This document shows, one piece after another, positions 7,065 to 13,688 of a stretch of DNA of 21,732 bases. Below the pieces are notes generated by a model that saw nothing but the letters and a program-made list of their open reading frames with translations, did no database searches and was not told where the DNA came from. The stretch is from the NCBI GenBank assembly GCA_002360495.1, contig DEQO01000018.1:1-21732 (forward strand), read 5' to 3'. The position numbers and the translations under genes were made by a program. This DNA comes from Flavobacteriales bacterium UBA3364. Its GTDB lineage: Bacteria > Bacteroidota > Bacteroidia > Flavobacteriales_F > PHOS-HE28. Every line of letters starts with the position of its first letter. The stretch's first letter is position 1.

Positions 7065-7523
7065 ATGTATACCACCCGAACCGCCATTTTGCTCTGTCTT
7101 ATCGGTCTTGTGAGTTGTTTTGCCAGACAGGCCGAAGAAGCACCGCACGTCACACCCGCTCCCGAGGTGGTCCAAGAGCTCACACCGCCGAGCGAATTGG
7201 CGCTCCTGATGCGGTCGATGGCCGCCCATGCCGACACGGTCAAGGCGGCGCTAGGGAGAGGGGAAGACCTGCCGCCCTACCCGAAGGCCTTCAGCAACCT
7301 CATGAAAGCCGAGCCGACCAAGGGTATGCACATCGACCCCATCACCTTCCCCACTTTCGCCAAGGATTATCTGGACAAGGTCGACCGTTTGTATAAAGCG
7401 AAAAAGACGGACAGGACGCGCGCCTACAATGCCCTTGTGCAAAGCTGCGCCAACTGTCACGGTTCACATTGCCCTGGTCCATTGATGCGGATCAAGAAGA
7501 TGTACGTAACGGGTAGCGAATAG
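7065..7523 (+). CDS. Class II-like (cytochrome c'-type) monoheme cytochrome c lipoprotein
   Basis: A 152-residue protein starting MYTTRTAILLCLIGLVSCFA, a type II signal peptide with lipobox LVSC (lipidated cysteine at 18). A single heme-binding motif CANCH (128-132) lies near the C-terminus after a mostly helical region. This layout, with the heme site in the last helix of an approximately 130-residue domain, fits class II cytochromes c. A further cysteine follows at 136. It is expected to be membrane-tethered on the periplasmic side; electron transfer or gas-ligand binding is possible but not shown. I chose the ATG at 7065, since the longer frame from 6981 would place 28 implausible residues ahead of the signal peptide. 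The next gene starts 84 bases on in the same direction, so they may share a transcript. Confidence 0.75.
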   Translation: MYTTRTAILLCLIGLVSCFARQAEEAPHVTPAPEVVQELTPPSELALLMRSMAAHADTVKAALGRGEDLPPYPKAFSNLMKAEPTKGMHIDPITFPTFAKDYLDKVDRLYKAKKTDRTRAYNALVQSCANCHGSHCPGPLMRIKKMYVTGSE

Positions 7524-7607
7524 TCCTGCCTCTTGGAGTTCTTCCGATCCGGACCCAAAGACCACCTTCCGACCCCCACGCGCGTCATCGTCGAACAGGA
7601 TCCTCCC

Positions 7608-8546
7608 ATGCCAGTCCCTTCGACCGATCAGCGCGTGCTCAACGCACAAGGCATGGTGCTGCGAACGCTGGCCTATTTCGACATCTTCGACCACCCGCTG
7701 AAGCTCGACGAACTACAACGCTTCGGTGCCGGCGATGGTTCCGACCCCGAGGAATTATTGCTCGCTTTGATCGATCTGGAAACGAAGGGCCTTGTGCATC
7801 GTTGCGGCAAATACTGGGGCGCGAAGGAATGCGCCGGATCCGTCCGGCTCCGCGAGGAAGCTGAACAAAGAGCACGTGCACGGATGCCAAAAGCCCTCGT
7901 CATGTCGCGGCGGATCGCGCGCTTCCCTTTCGTTCGTGCTGTTTTCCTCAGCGGGAGCATGAGCAAGGGCTGCCTGGCGAAGGACGGGGACATCGATTTC
8001 TTCGTCGTGACCCGGCCCGGTAGGTTGTGGGTGGCCCGCACATTGTTGATCCTGTACAAGAAGATCTTCCTGCTCAATAGTCGCAAGGACTTTTGCGTGA
8101 ACTACTTCCTCGATACGGAACACCTGACCGTGGAGGACCGCAACCGCTTCACGGCGACGGAAGTGGTGACCCTGATCCCCACTTATGGGAACGGTACCAC
8201 CGAGGCGTTCTTCGAACGCAACGCATGGGCATTCCGGATGTTCCCAGGCGCACGCACACCTCGGAGCCATGAGGTGGCCACGGGTGACACGCGGAGCAAG
8301 AGCATCCTCGAGAAACTGCTTGGAGGCCGGTTCGGCGACCGGCTTGACGGCTGGTGCATGCAATTGACCTGGTACCGGTGGAAACGGAAGTTCGATCATT
8401 TCGATGCGCGCACGTTCGAACTGGCCCTTCGCACACGCACGTACGTGAGCAAACACCATCCCCGCAACTTCCAGAAGCGGGTCCTTGATGGCTTCCAGGA
8501 ACGCATCGTCGCGTTGGAAGCACGCCTTGGTACACCTTTGCCGTGA
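7608..8546 (+). CDS. Nucleotidyltransferase-superfamily protein with N-terminal winged helix
   Basis: With the ATG at 7608 the protein has 312 residues; a TTG start at 7533 is possible but adds unconserved-looking sequence. Residues about 15-72 (MVLRTLAYFDIFDHPLKLDE and following) resemble a winged-helix domain. Next comes a DNA polymerase beta-type nucleotidyltransferase core: LSGSMSKG (114-121), with GS at 116-117, then D128-I-D130 in DGDIDFFVV. These are the metal-binding carboxylates of the fold. A third acidic residue may be D169 in NYFLDTE. The superfamily transfers nucleotides to small molecules, proteins or RNA; the substrate is not predictable. The C-terminal part is basic and rich in aromatics. 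The stop (8544-8546) lies 2 bases before the radical SAM start, so it is the first gene of a coupled cassette. Confidence 0.8.
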   Translation: MPVPSTDQRVLNAQGMVLRTLAYFDIFDHPLKLDELQRFGAGDGSDPEELLLALIDLETKGLVHRCGKYWGAKECAGSVRLREEAEQRARARMPKALVMSRRIARFPFVRAVFLSGSMSKGCLAKDGDIDFFVVTRPGRLWVARTLLILYKKIFLLNSRKDFCVNYFLDTEHLTVEDRNRFTATEVVTLIPTYGNGTTEAFFERNAWAFRMFPGARTPRSHEVATGDTRSKSILEKLLGGRFGDRLDGWCMQLTWYRWKRKFDHFDARTFELALRTRTYVSKHHPRNFQKRVLDGFQERIVALEARLGTPLP

Positions 8547-8548
8547 CC

Positions 8549-9994
8549 ATGGCCCGCGTCCTGTTAGCGCACAGCTACTTCTATCGCCTCGATGCCAAAC
8601 AATGGGCGGATGGGCGACCCTATCCACCACTGGGCACGTTGCTTGCCGCTGCGGTGCTGCGTGAAGCCGGGCATCAGGTGACGGTGTTCGATACAGGGCT
8701 CCGGCACTCACCGGATGAACTGGTGGCGGAACTCGATCGGGTGAAGCCGGACATCCTCGTCCTCTACGATGACGGCTTCAACTACCTCACCAAGATGTGC
8801 CTTACCGTGATGCGCGACGCCGCCTTCCGGATGATCGCACATGGCAGAGCAGCTGGATGCAGGATCGCTGTGAACAGTTCCGATGCATCGGACCACTCCA
8901 CAGGATACCTGAACGCCGGTGCCGATGTCGTGATCCTCGGTGAAGGAGAGCCATCGCTGGTGGACGTCGTGCAGCGCTGGGAAAAGGGCATCGGGATCGA
9001 GGATGTGCCGGGGATCGCCGTGATCAACGAAGGAAGCGTTACAACCACGGCGCGACGCACCGTACTACGGGACCTCGACGCACTGCCATTACCCGCCTGG
9101 GACCTCATCGATGTAGCCCCCTACCAGGAGATCTGGCGACGTTCGCAAGGGTCCATCTCGCTCAACATGGCCACCACACGCGGATGCCCTTTCAAGTGCA
9201 ACTGGTGCGCAAAGCCTATCTACGGCAACCGTTACAACAGCCGTTCACCGGAGCATGTGGTGAGCGAGTTGGAACTGCTGCACACACGCTACGCAGCTGA
9301 CCACATCTGGTTCGCCGATGACATCTTCGGCCTGAAACCGGGCTGGGTGCAACGCTTCCGTGACGTGCTGGCCGAGCGCGGTCTGAAGATCCGCTACAAG
9401 ATCCAAAGTCGTGTGGACCTGTTGTTGGAGAGCGATACCATCGACGCATTGGTGGCCTCCGGACTTGAAGAAGTGTGGGTGGGTGCCGAAAGCGGAAGCC
9501 AGCGGATCCTGGACGCCATGGACAAAGGCACACGCGTGGAGCAGATCGCGGAGGCCACGCGCCTGCTGCGTTCAAAGGGGGTCCGCGTCTGTTTCTTCCT
9601 GCAGTTCGGTTACCTGGGTGAAACGGAAGTCGATGTGGAGAGGACGATCCGCATGGTGGAGGACCTGATGCCGGATGATATCGGTGTCTCCATCTCCTAC
9701 CCATTGCCCGGCACCGTATTCCACGAGAAGGTGAAAGCCGACCTGCAGGGCAAGAGCAATTGGTCGGATAGTGATGATCTCGCGATGATGTTCCGGAACC
9801 GGCAACGACCTGCCTATTACAAGCGGCTCCATCGTTACGTACACAAGCGTTACAGGAGAAAACAGGCGTTGAACGCCTTGCGCGATGCATTCCCCGGTTC
9901 ACCGACCGCCTTGTTGCGCATGGTCTCGGCCCTGTACTACGTGCCTGCCACCTTCCTGGAACGGATGCGTTTGATCCGCCTCGCCGACGCATGA
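8549..9994 (+). CDS. B12-binding domain radical SAM protein
   Basis: 481 residues from the ATG at 8549; a GTG at 8543 would overlap the previous gene. The N-terminal domain (about 1-145) has the fold pattern of a cobalamin-binding domain: YPPLGTLLAAAVLREAGHQV at 25-44, then a glycine-rich GADVVILGEGEPSL near 124-137. It lacks the DxHxxG motif, as most class B radical SAM methylases do. The radical SAM core begins with TTRGCPFKCNWCAKP, cysteines at 213, 217 and 220 (CxxxCxxC) binding the 4Fe-4S cluster, followed by HIWFADDIFG and EEVWVGAESGSQRILD. Relatives methylate unactivated carbons or do ring chemistry on lipids, antibiotics and tetrapyrroles. The substrate is unknown. The TGA overlaps the next ATG (ATGA). 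Confidence 0.92.
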   Translation: MARVLLAHSYFYRLDAKQWADGRPYPPLGTLLAAAVLREAGHQVTVFDTGLRHSPDELVAELDRVKPDILVLYDDGFNYLTKMCLTVMRDAAFRMIAHGRAAGCRIAVNSSDASDHSTGYLNAGADVVILGEGEPSLVDVVQRWEKGIGIEDVPGIAVINEGSVTTTARRTVLRDLDALPLPAWDLIDVAPYQEIWRRSQGSISLNMATTRGCPFKCNWCAKPIYGNRYNSRSPEHVVSELELLHTRYAADHIWFADDIFGLKPGWVQRFRDVLAERGLKIRYKIQSRVDLLLESDTIDALVASGLEEVWVGAESGSQRILDAMDKGTRVEQIAEATRLLRSKGVRVCFFLQFGYLGETEVDVERTIRMVEDLMPDDIGVSISYPLPGTVFHEKVKADLQGKSNWSDSDDLAMMFRNRQRPAYYKRLHRYVHKRYRRKQALNALRDAFPGSPTALLRMVSALYYVPATFLERMRLIRLADA

Positions 9995-10806
9995 ACTCGA
10001 TGGTCGTTGGAATGGGATCGAACGCTGCTACCGAGGCCTTCTCCCGCCAATCGGCAGTTTTCGACGCGATCGATGCAGCGAACCCTTTGATCTCCTGGGT
10101 GCGGGATCGGGTCCGGAAACAGGCGCTGGATGTGATGAAAGCCGGTGATACGTTGCTAGAGCTGAACGCCGGGACAGGGATCGACAGCGTTCACTTCGCG
10201 CAGCTCGGAATGAAGGTCCTCGCGACCGACGCCGCCCCTGGTATGGTCCGGCAACTGGAAGCGAAGAAGCAGGCCCTGTCGACACTTCCATTGGAAGTCC
10301 GTGCTTGCTCGTTCCTGGAACTTGACCGTATACGCGATCGTCGTTTCCAACACGTCTTCAGCAACTTCGGAGGCTTGAACTGTACCGACCGCCTGGATGT
10401 GGTGCTGCACGGCATCGATCGCGTGCTGCTCCCGCACGGAACGTGTACGCTGGTGATCATGCCGCGCTTCAGTCCTTGGGAAGTGCTGGCTGCGTTGAAG
10501 GGGAACTTCGCCCTGGCACGGCGCCGCTGGAACAAGGACGGCACTCGTGCGCATCTTGAAGGGGTCGAATTCCGCTGCCACTATTATTCACCGGACTACG
10601 TTCGGCACCATCTCGGTCCCGGGTACGATACGATCGCCCAGCGCGGCCTGTCCTTGTTGGTCCCGCCACCGCATCACGCAGGATTCGATTCCCGCTGGCC
10701 CCGTCTATTCAGGATGTTGTCCGACATGGAGGATGCGATCTCCCACCTTCCTTACCTGCGGAACTTGGGAGACCATTTCGTGATCACGTTACGGAAGCGA
10801 GGGTGA
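9991..10806 (+). CDS. Class I SAM-dependent methyltransferase (first of two)
   Basis: A 271-residue protein starting at an ATG that overlaps the radical SAM stop by 4 bp. Motif I, LLELNAGTGIDSVHFA (55-70), followed by the acidic end of strand 2 (VLATDAAPGM), gives the SAM-binding Rossmann fold. The post-motif NFGGLNCTDRLD and LLPHGTCTLVIMPRF also fit class I methyltransferases. The C-terminal half (about 165-255) is an added region with many histidines and aromatics (HYYSPDYVRHH, LLVPPPHH) that may form the substrate site. The substrate is unknown. Coupling to a radical SAM enzyme and a second methyltransferase suggests sequential modification of one compound. Confidence 0.88.
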   Translation: MNSMVVGMGSNAATEAFSRQSAVFDAIDAANPLISWVRDRVRKQALDVMKAGDTLLELNAGTGIDSVHFAQLGMKVLATDAAPGMVRQLEAKKQALSTLPLEVRACSFLELDRIRDRRFQHVFSNFGGLNCTDRLDVVLHGIDRVLLPHGTCTLVIMPRFSPWEVLAALKGNFALARRRWNKDGTRAHLEGVEFRCHYYSPDYVRHHLGPGYDTIAQRGLSLLVPPPHHAGFDSRWPRLFRMLSDMEDAISHLPYLRNLGDHFVITLRKRG

Positions 10807-11582
10807 TGGACCTGTTGGACCTGCCCTCGTTAAAGGACTTTCCGGTGCGGAACGGCGTGCATCTGCTTTGTGATCCGAAGCCGTTCGAAAAGCTCTACGA
10901 GATCGTACGCACCAAGGAGGACCGGATCCTCTCCGACGAACAGGTGCTCCTGCTCCCGGATGGAACGGGGCTGTGGAACGCGAAGGAATGGTCGATCCGA
11001 TCGCATAGTGCGGGCCGGTTGGTGCATGCCTTGTCCAGGCGCGGGGGTGACTTGCGCATCCTTGACGTGGGCTGCGGCAATGGCTGGCTGTCGGCATTGC
11101 TCCAGCGCAATGGCCACCGTGTGCTGGGTATCGATGCGTTCACAACGGAGCTGGAACAAGCCGCACGTGTCTTCCGCCATGGACCGGTCTTCGCTCGCGC
11201 CGATCTGTTCACCTCCCCCCTTCCTGAGCACTCCTTCGACGCGGTCCTCTTCGCTGCCAGCATCCAGTACTTCGCGGACCCCATTGCGGCCATCCAACGG
11301 GCAAGGCACTTGTTGGCCCCCGGAGGCGAGGTACATGTGATGGATTCGATCCTCTATAGCTCCAAGGCAGGGACACTTGCGGCAGTGGAACGCAGCCGCG
11401 CCTACTACCAGGACATCGGCGTTCCCGGAATGACGGACCAGTACCATGCCCATGAACTGGACACTATCCGAAGCGCCGGAAATTCGCGGATCCTGGCCGC
11501 TCCGTCCGGAATGGACCGCACACTGGCCCGTTTCGGACGAACGGTTTCACCGTTCACACATGTCGTGGTCGCCGATCATTGA
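10806..11582 (+). CDS. Class I SAM-dependent methyltransferase (second of two)
   Basis: 258 residues from the ATG at 10806, which shares one base with the preceding TGA (TGATG); a GTG at 10803 would add a single residue. An N-terminal region of about 75 residues with a repeated acidic/basic pattern (YEIVRTKEDRILSDEQVLLL) and EWSIRSHSAGRL precedes the core motif I RILDVGCGNGWLSALL (84-99), then GIDAFTTELEQA and SFDAVLFAASIQYFADP, as in ubiquinone/tocopherol-type methyltransferases. It is clearly not a duplicate of the preceding methyltransferase, since the flanking domains differ. The last gene of the cassette; its 3' end overlaps the convergent exonuclease by 7 bp, leaving no room for a terminator. 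Confidence 0.9.
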   Translation: MDLLDLPSLKDFPVRNGVHLLCDPKPFEKLYEIVRTKEDRILSDEQVLLLPDGTGLWNAKEWSIRSHSAGRLVHALSRRGGDLRILDVGCGNGWLSALLQRNGHRVLGIDAFTTELEQAARVFRHGPVFARADLFTSPLPEHSFDAVLFAASIQYFADPIAAIQRARHLLAPGGEVHVMDSILYSSKAGTLAAVERSRAYYQDIGVPGMTDQYHAHELDTIRSAGNSRILAAPSGMDRTLARFGRTVSPFTHVVVADH

Positions 11583-12184
11583 GCACCTACAGCGGTGACC
11601 TTTCCGCCCGGTGTGCGGTGACCGCCGGGATAGAAGCCGCCGATCTTCACCTTGGCGTCCAAAAGGAATTGTGTGATATCGAAAGATGGACGTTGATCCG
11701 TGGCGCGCAGGACCAGTTCGGCCGTGGCTTCCGCATCGTTGGCTGCACGATGGTGCTTCAACGGGATCCCATGCATGTCGCACATGTGCTTCAATCCGTA
11801 TGAAGTCCTGCCTGGCCAAAGCTTGCGGGACATGCTCACGCTACAGAAGTACTGGAACGTAGGATGTGGCAGCCCATGGCCGGCAAGCGTGCTCCGCAGC
11901 ACGCTCATGTCGAACGCCGCATTGTGCGCGACCACCGTTGAGCCGTCCAGTAGTTCGGCCACCTCGCCCCAGATCTCCTTCCAACGGGGCGCGTCGGCCA
12001 CATCCTGCGGCCTTATACCGTGGACCGCGATATTCCATGGACTGAAGTACGGCCACTGCGGCGGTTTGATCAGCCAGTTGCGTACTTCGCGTACCACGCT
12101 TCCGCGCACAACGGCGATACCCAATTCGCAGGGACTATCCGGTTGCGCCGTTGCGGTCTCGAAGTCCAGGGCGAGGAATTCCAT
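11576..12184 (-). CDS. DEDDh 3'-5' exonuclease (DnaQ-like)
   Basis: A 202-residue exonuclease of the DEDDh class. Exo I: FLALDFETA with D7 and E9. Exo II: VVAHNAAFDMSVLR with D92. Exo III: HHRAANDAEATAEL with H145 and D150. The residues that bind the two metal ions are all present. The family includes the proofreading epsilon subunit and RNase T-like enzymes; without a partner domain it cannot be assigned to proofreading. The C-terminal 40 residues (KIGGFYPGGHRTPGGK) are glycine-rich and may be flexible. It is the last gene of the minus-strand run and follows dapA by 18 bases. Confidence 0.93.
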   Translation of the reverse strand: MEFLALDFETATAQPDSPCELGIAVVRGSVVREVRNWLIKPPQWPYFSPWNIAVHGIRPQDVADAPRWKEIWGEVAELLDGSTVVAHNAAFDMSVLRSTLAGHGLPHPTFQYFCSVSMSRKLWPGRTSYGLKHMCDMHGIPLKHHRAANDAEATAELVLRATDQRPSFDITQFLLDAKVKIGGFYPGGHRTPGGKVTAVGAQ

Positions 12185-12202
12185 GGCGCTTGCACCAGGT
12201 GC

Positions 12203-13096
12203 TCAGAGCTTCACCACCTCCGCATCCGCCAAAGCGTGGTAGAGCTTCTTCTCCGTGGTTTCGCTGATGTTGACCAACGGCAGTCGCATATGGTCGCCGC
12301 AAATGCCAAGGGACTTCAGCACGTACTTGATACCTCCCGGATTCCCTTCAGCGAAAAGCAGTTGTATGATCTCCATCAACCGCAAGTGTTCCCTGCGCGC
12401 GGTGGCCAGATCACCGTTCAATGCTGCACGCACCAAGGCACTGGTCTCTGCTGGCAGGGCGTTACCCACTACGCTGATCACACCTACCCCACCGATCGCT
12501 ATGGCTGGCAAGGTCAATGTATCGTCACCGCTGATCAACATGAAGTCCTTGGGCTTGTGCTTCAGGATCATGCCCATCTGGTCGATGTTCCCGCTGGCTT
12601 CCTTGATGGCGACCACATTGCTGAAGTCCTTCGCCAGCCGCACCGTGGTCTCGGCGGTCATGTTGCTGCCGGTGCGACCGGGCACGTTGTAGAGGATGAT
12701 CGGACGCAGGCTTACCTGGGCGACGGCCTTGAAATGCTGGTAGATGCCTTCCTGGGTAGGCTTGTTGTAGTACGGGCTCACGCTGAGGATGCCATCGACA
12801 CCGTCCATATCGAAACTCCCGAGCGCCTCGACCACTTCAGCCGTATTGTTGCCGCCAACGCCGAGGACGACCGGCACGCGGTTCCGCACGAGTTCGATGG
12901 TCGTGGCGAGCAGTTGCTTCTTTTCGTCCTTGGTGAGGGTGACGCTTTCACCGGTCGTGCCCATGCTCACCACATAGTCCACACCGCCTGTGATCTGGTG
13001 TTCCAGCAACCTTTCCAGGCCGGCGTAATCGATGCCACCATTGGGGCGGAAGGGGGTTACCAGTGCGACCCCGAGGCCGCGAAAACGTTCGTTCAT
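12203..13096 (-). CDS. dapA: 4-hydroxy-tetrahydrodipicolinate synthase
   Basis: A 297-residue TIM-barrel aldolase. It condenses pyruvate with aspartate semialdehyde in the lysine/diaminopimelate pathway, in the cytoplasm. Visible catalytic features: GTTGES with T47-T48, Y136 in ILYNVPGRTGSN, R141 of the same motif, and the Schiff-base lysine K165 in VVAIKEASGN. Length and motifs match DapA; related aldolases such as NanA lack this combination. It lies 22 bases after the DUF6913-like gene and 18 before the exonuclease gene, on the same strand. Confidence 0.97.
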   Translation of the reverse strand: MNERFRGLGVALVTPFRPNGGIDYAGLERLLEHQITGGVDYVVSMGTTGESVTLTKDEKKQLLATTIELVRNRVPVVLGVGGNNTAEVVEALGSFDMDGVDGILSVSPYYNKPTQEGIYQHFKAVAQVSLRPIILYNVPGRTGSNMTAETTVRLAKDFSNVVAIKEASGNIDQMGMILKHKPKDFMLISGDDTLTLPAIAIGGVGVISVVGNALPAETSALVRAALNGDLATARREHLRLMEIIQLLFAEGNPGGIKYVLKSLGICGDHMRLPLVNISETTEKKLYHALADAEVVKL

Positions 13097-13118
13097 TGTC
13101 GTGCGCAGCTTGCCGCGT

Positions 13119-13688
13119 TCAGTTGAGTGAGGGCTCAGGTTTCGAATTGACCATGAGCAGATAGTGGTGTACCTGTTGGATCATCTGCGGCAGGCTCTTG
13201 GAACCGGCCATGTCGATCATCATGTCCAGGATCTTCTTGTTGCTCTCGCTCCAACGCCCCACTTTGAACCGGCTACGGCTCTTGGCCATGATGTATTGGA
13301 TCGGGAGGCGGTCCTCCATGGTCAGGTCGATGATCACCTCATACTCCTCGGCCATGAAGTTCTGCACGGTGTTACCCTGCGGGATGCGGTACCAATTGAG
13401 GTCCTTCAGGCAGATGGCATCGAAGTTGAGCTTGGCGTGCAGGTAATGCGGCAGCACCTTCTGGTCGCTGAAACCGAGCGCCATGATGTTGCTGATGCCG
13501 AGTTCCTCCTTGACACGTTTCACGTAGTTGCGGACATGGTTGTGGGCGGCCTCATCCTCGACGACGTAGACGATCGCCACCTTCCGCGTCATGGCGAGGT
13601 TGCGTGCAATGGGCTTGCGGTCCTGCGGCAGGTCCCGCAGGAGGCGCCTGATCCCCATCCATTCCTTCAGCCGATCGAACAGTTTCAT
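13119..13688 (-). CDS. DUF6913-like conserved protein
   Basis: A 189-residue soluble protein. It starts MKLFDRLKEWMGIRRLLRDL and contains VAIVYVVEDEAAHNHVRNYV, then ICLKDLNWYRIPQGNTVQNF and EYEVIIDLTMEDRLPIQYI. There are no membrane segments or signal peptide. The pattern recalls the DUF6913 family of Bacteroidota, which has no known function; this assignment is from memory of the motif style. The ATG overlaps the ligA stop by 4 bp. The alternating hydrophobic strands and helices suggest a small alpha/beta fold. It probably works in the cytoplasm. Confidence 0.6.
   Translation of the reverse strand: MKLFDRLKEWMGIRRLLRDLPQDRKPIARNLAMTRKVAIVYVVEDEAAHNHVRNYVKRVKEELGISNIMALGFSDQKVLPHYLHAKLNFDAICLKDLNWYRIPQGNTVQNFMAEEYEVIIDLTMEDRLPIQYIMAKSRSRFKVGRWSESNKKILDMMIDMAGSKSLPQMIQQVHHYLLMVNSKPEPSLN

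Noticed and set aside
7521..7608. The cytochrome and nucleotidyltransferase genes are in the same frame, separated by one TAG and an open stretch
   Set aside because: A lipidated periplasmic cytochrome fused to a cytoplasmic transferase makes no sense, and there is no sign of readthrough context; a chance frame match is more likely.
7608..11582. Reading the cassette as an anti-phage defence system
   Set aside because: Nucleotidyltransferases occur in defence loci, but there is no effector, nuclease, helicase or mobile-element context, and the radical SAM and methyltransferases fit biosynthesis better.
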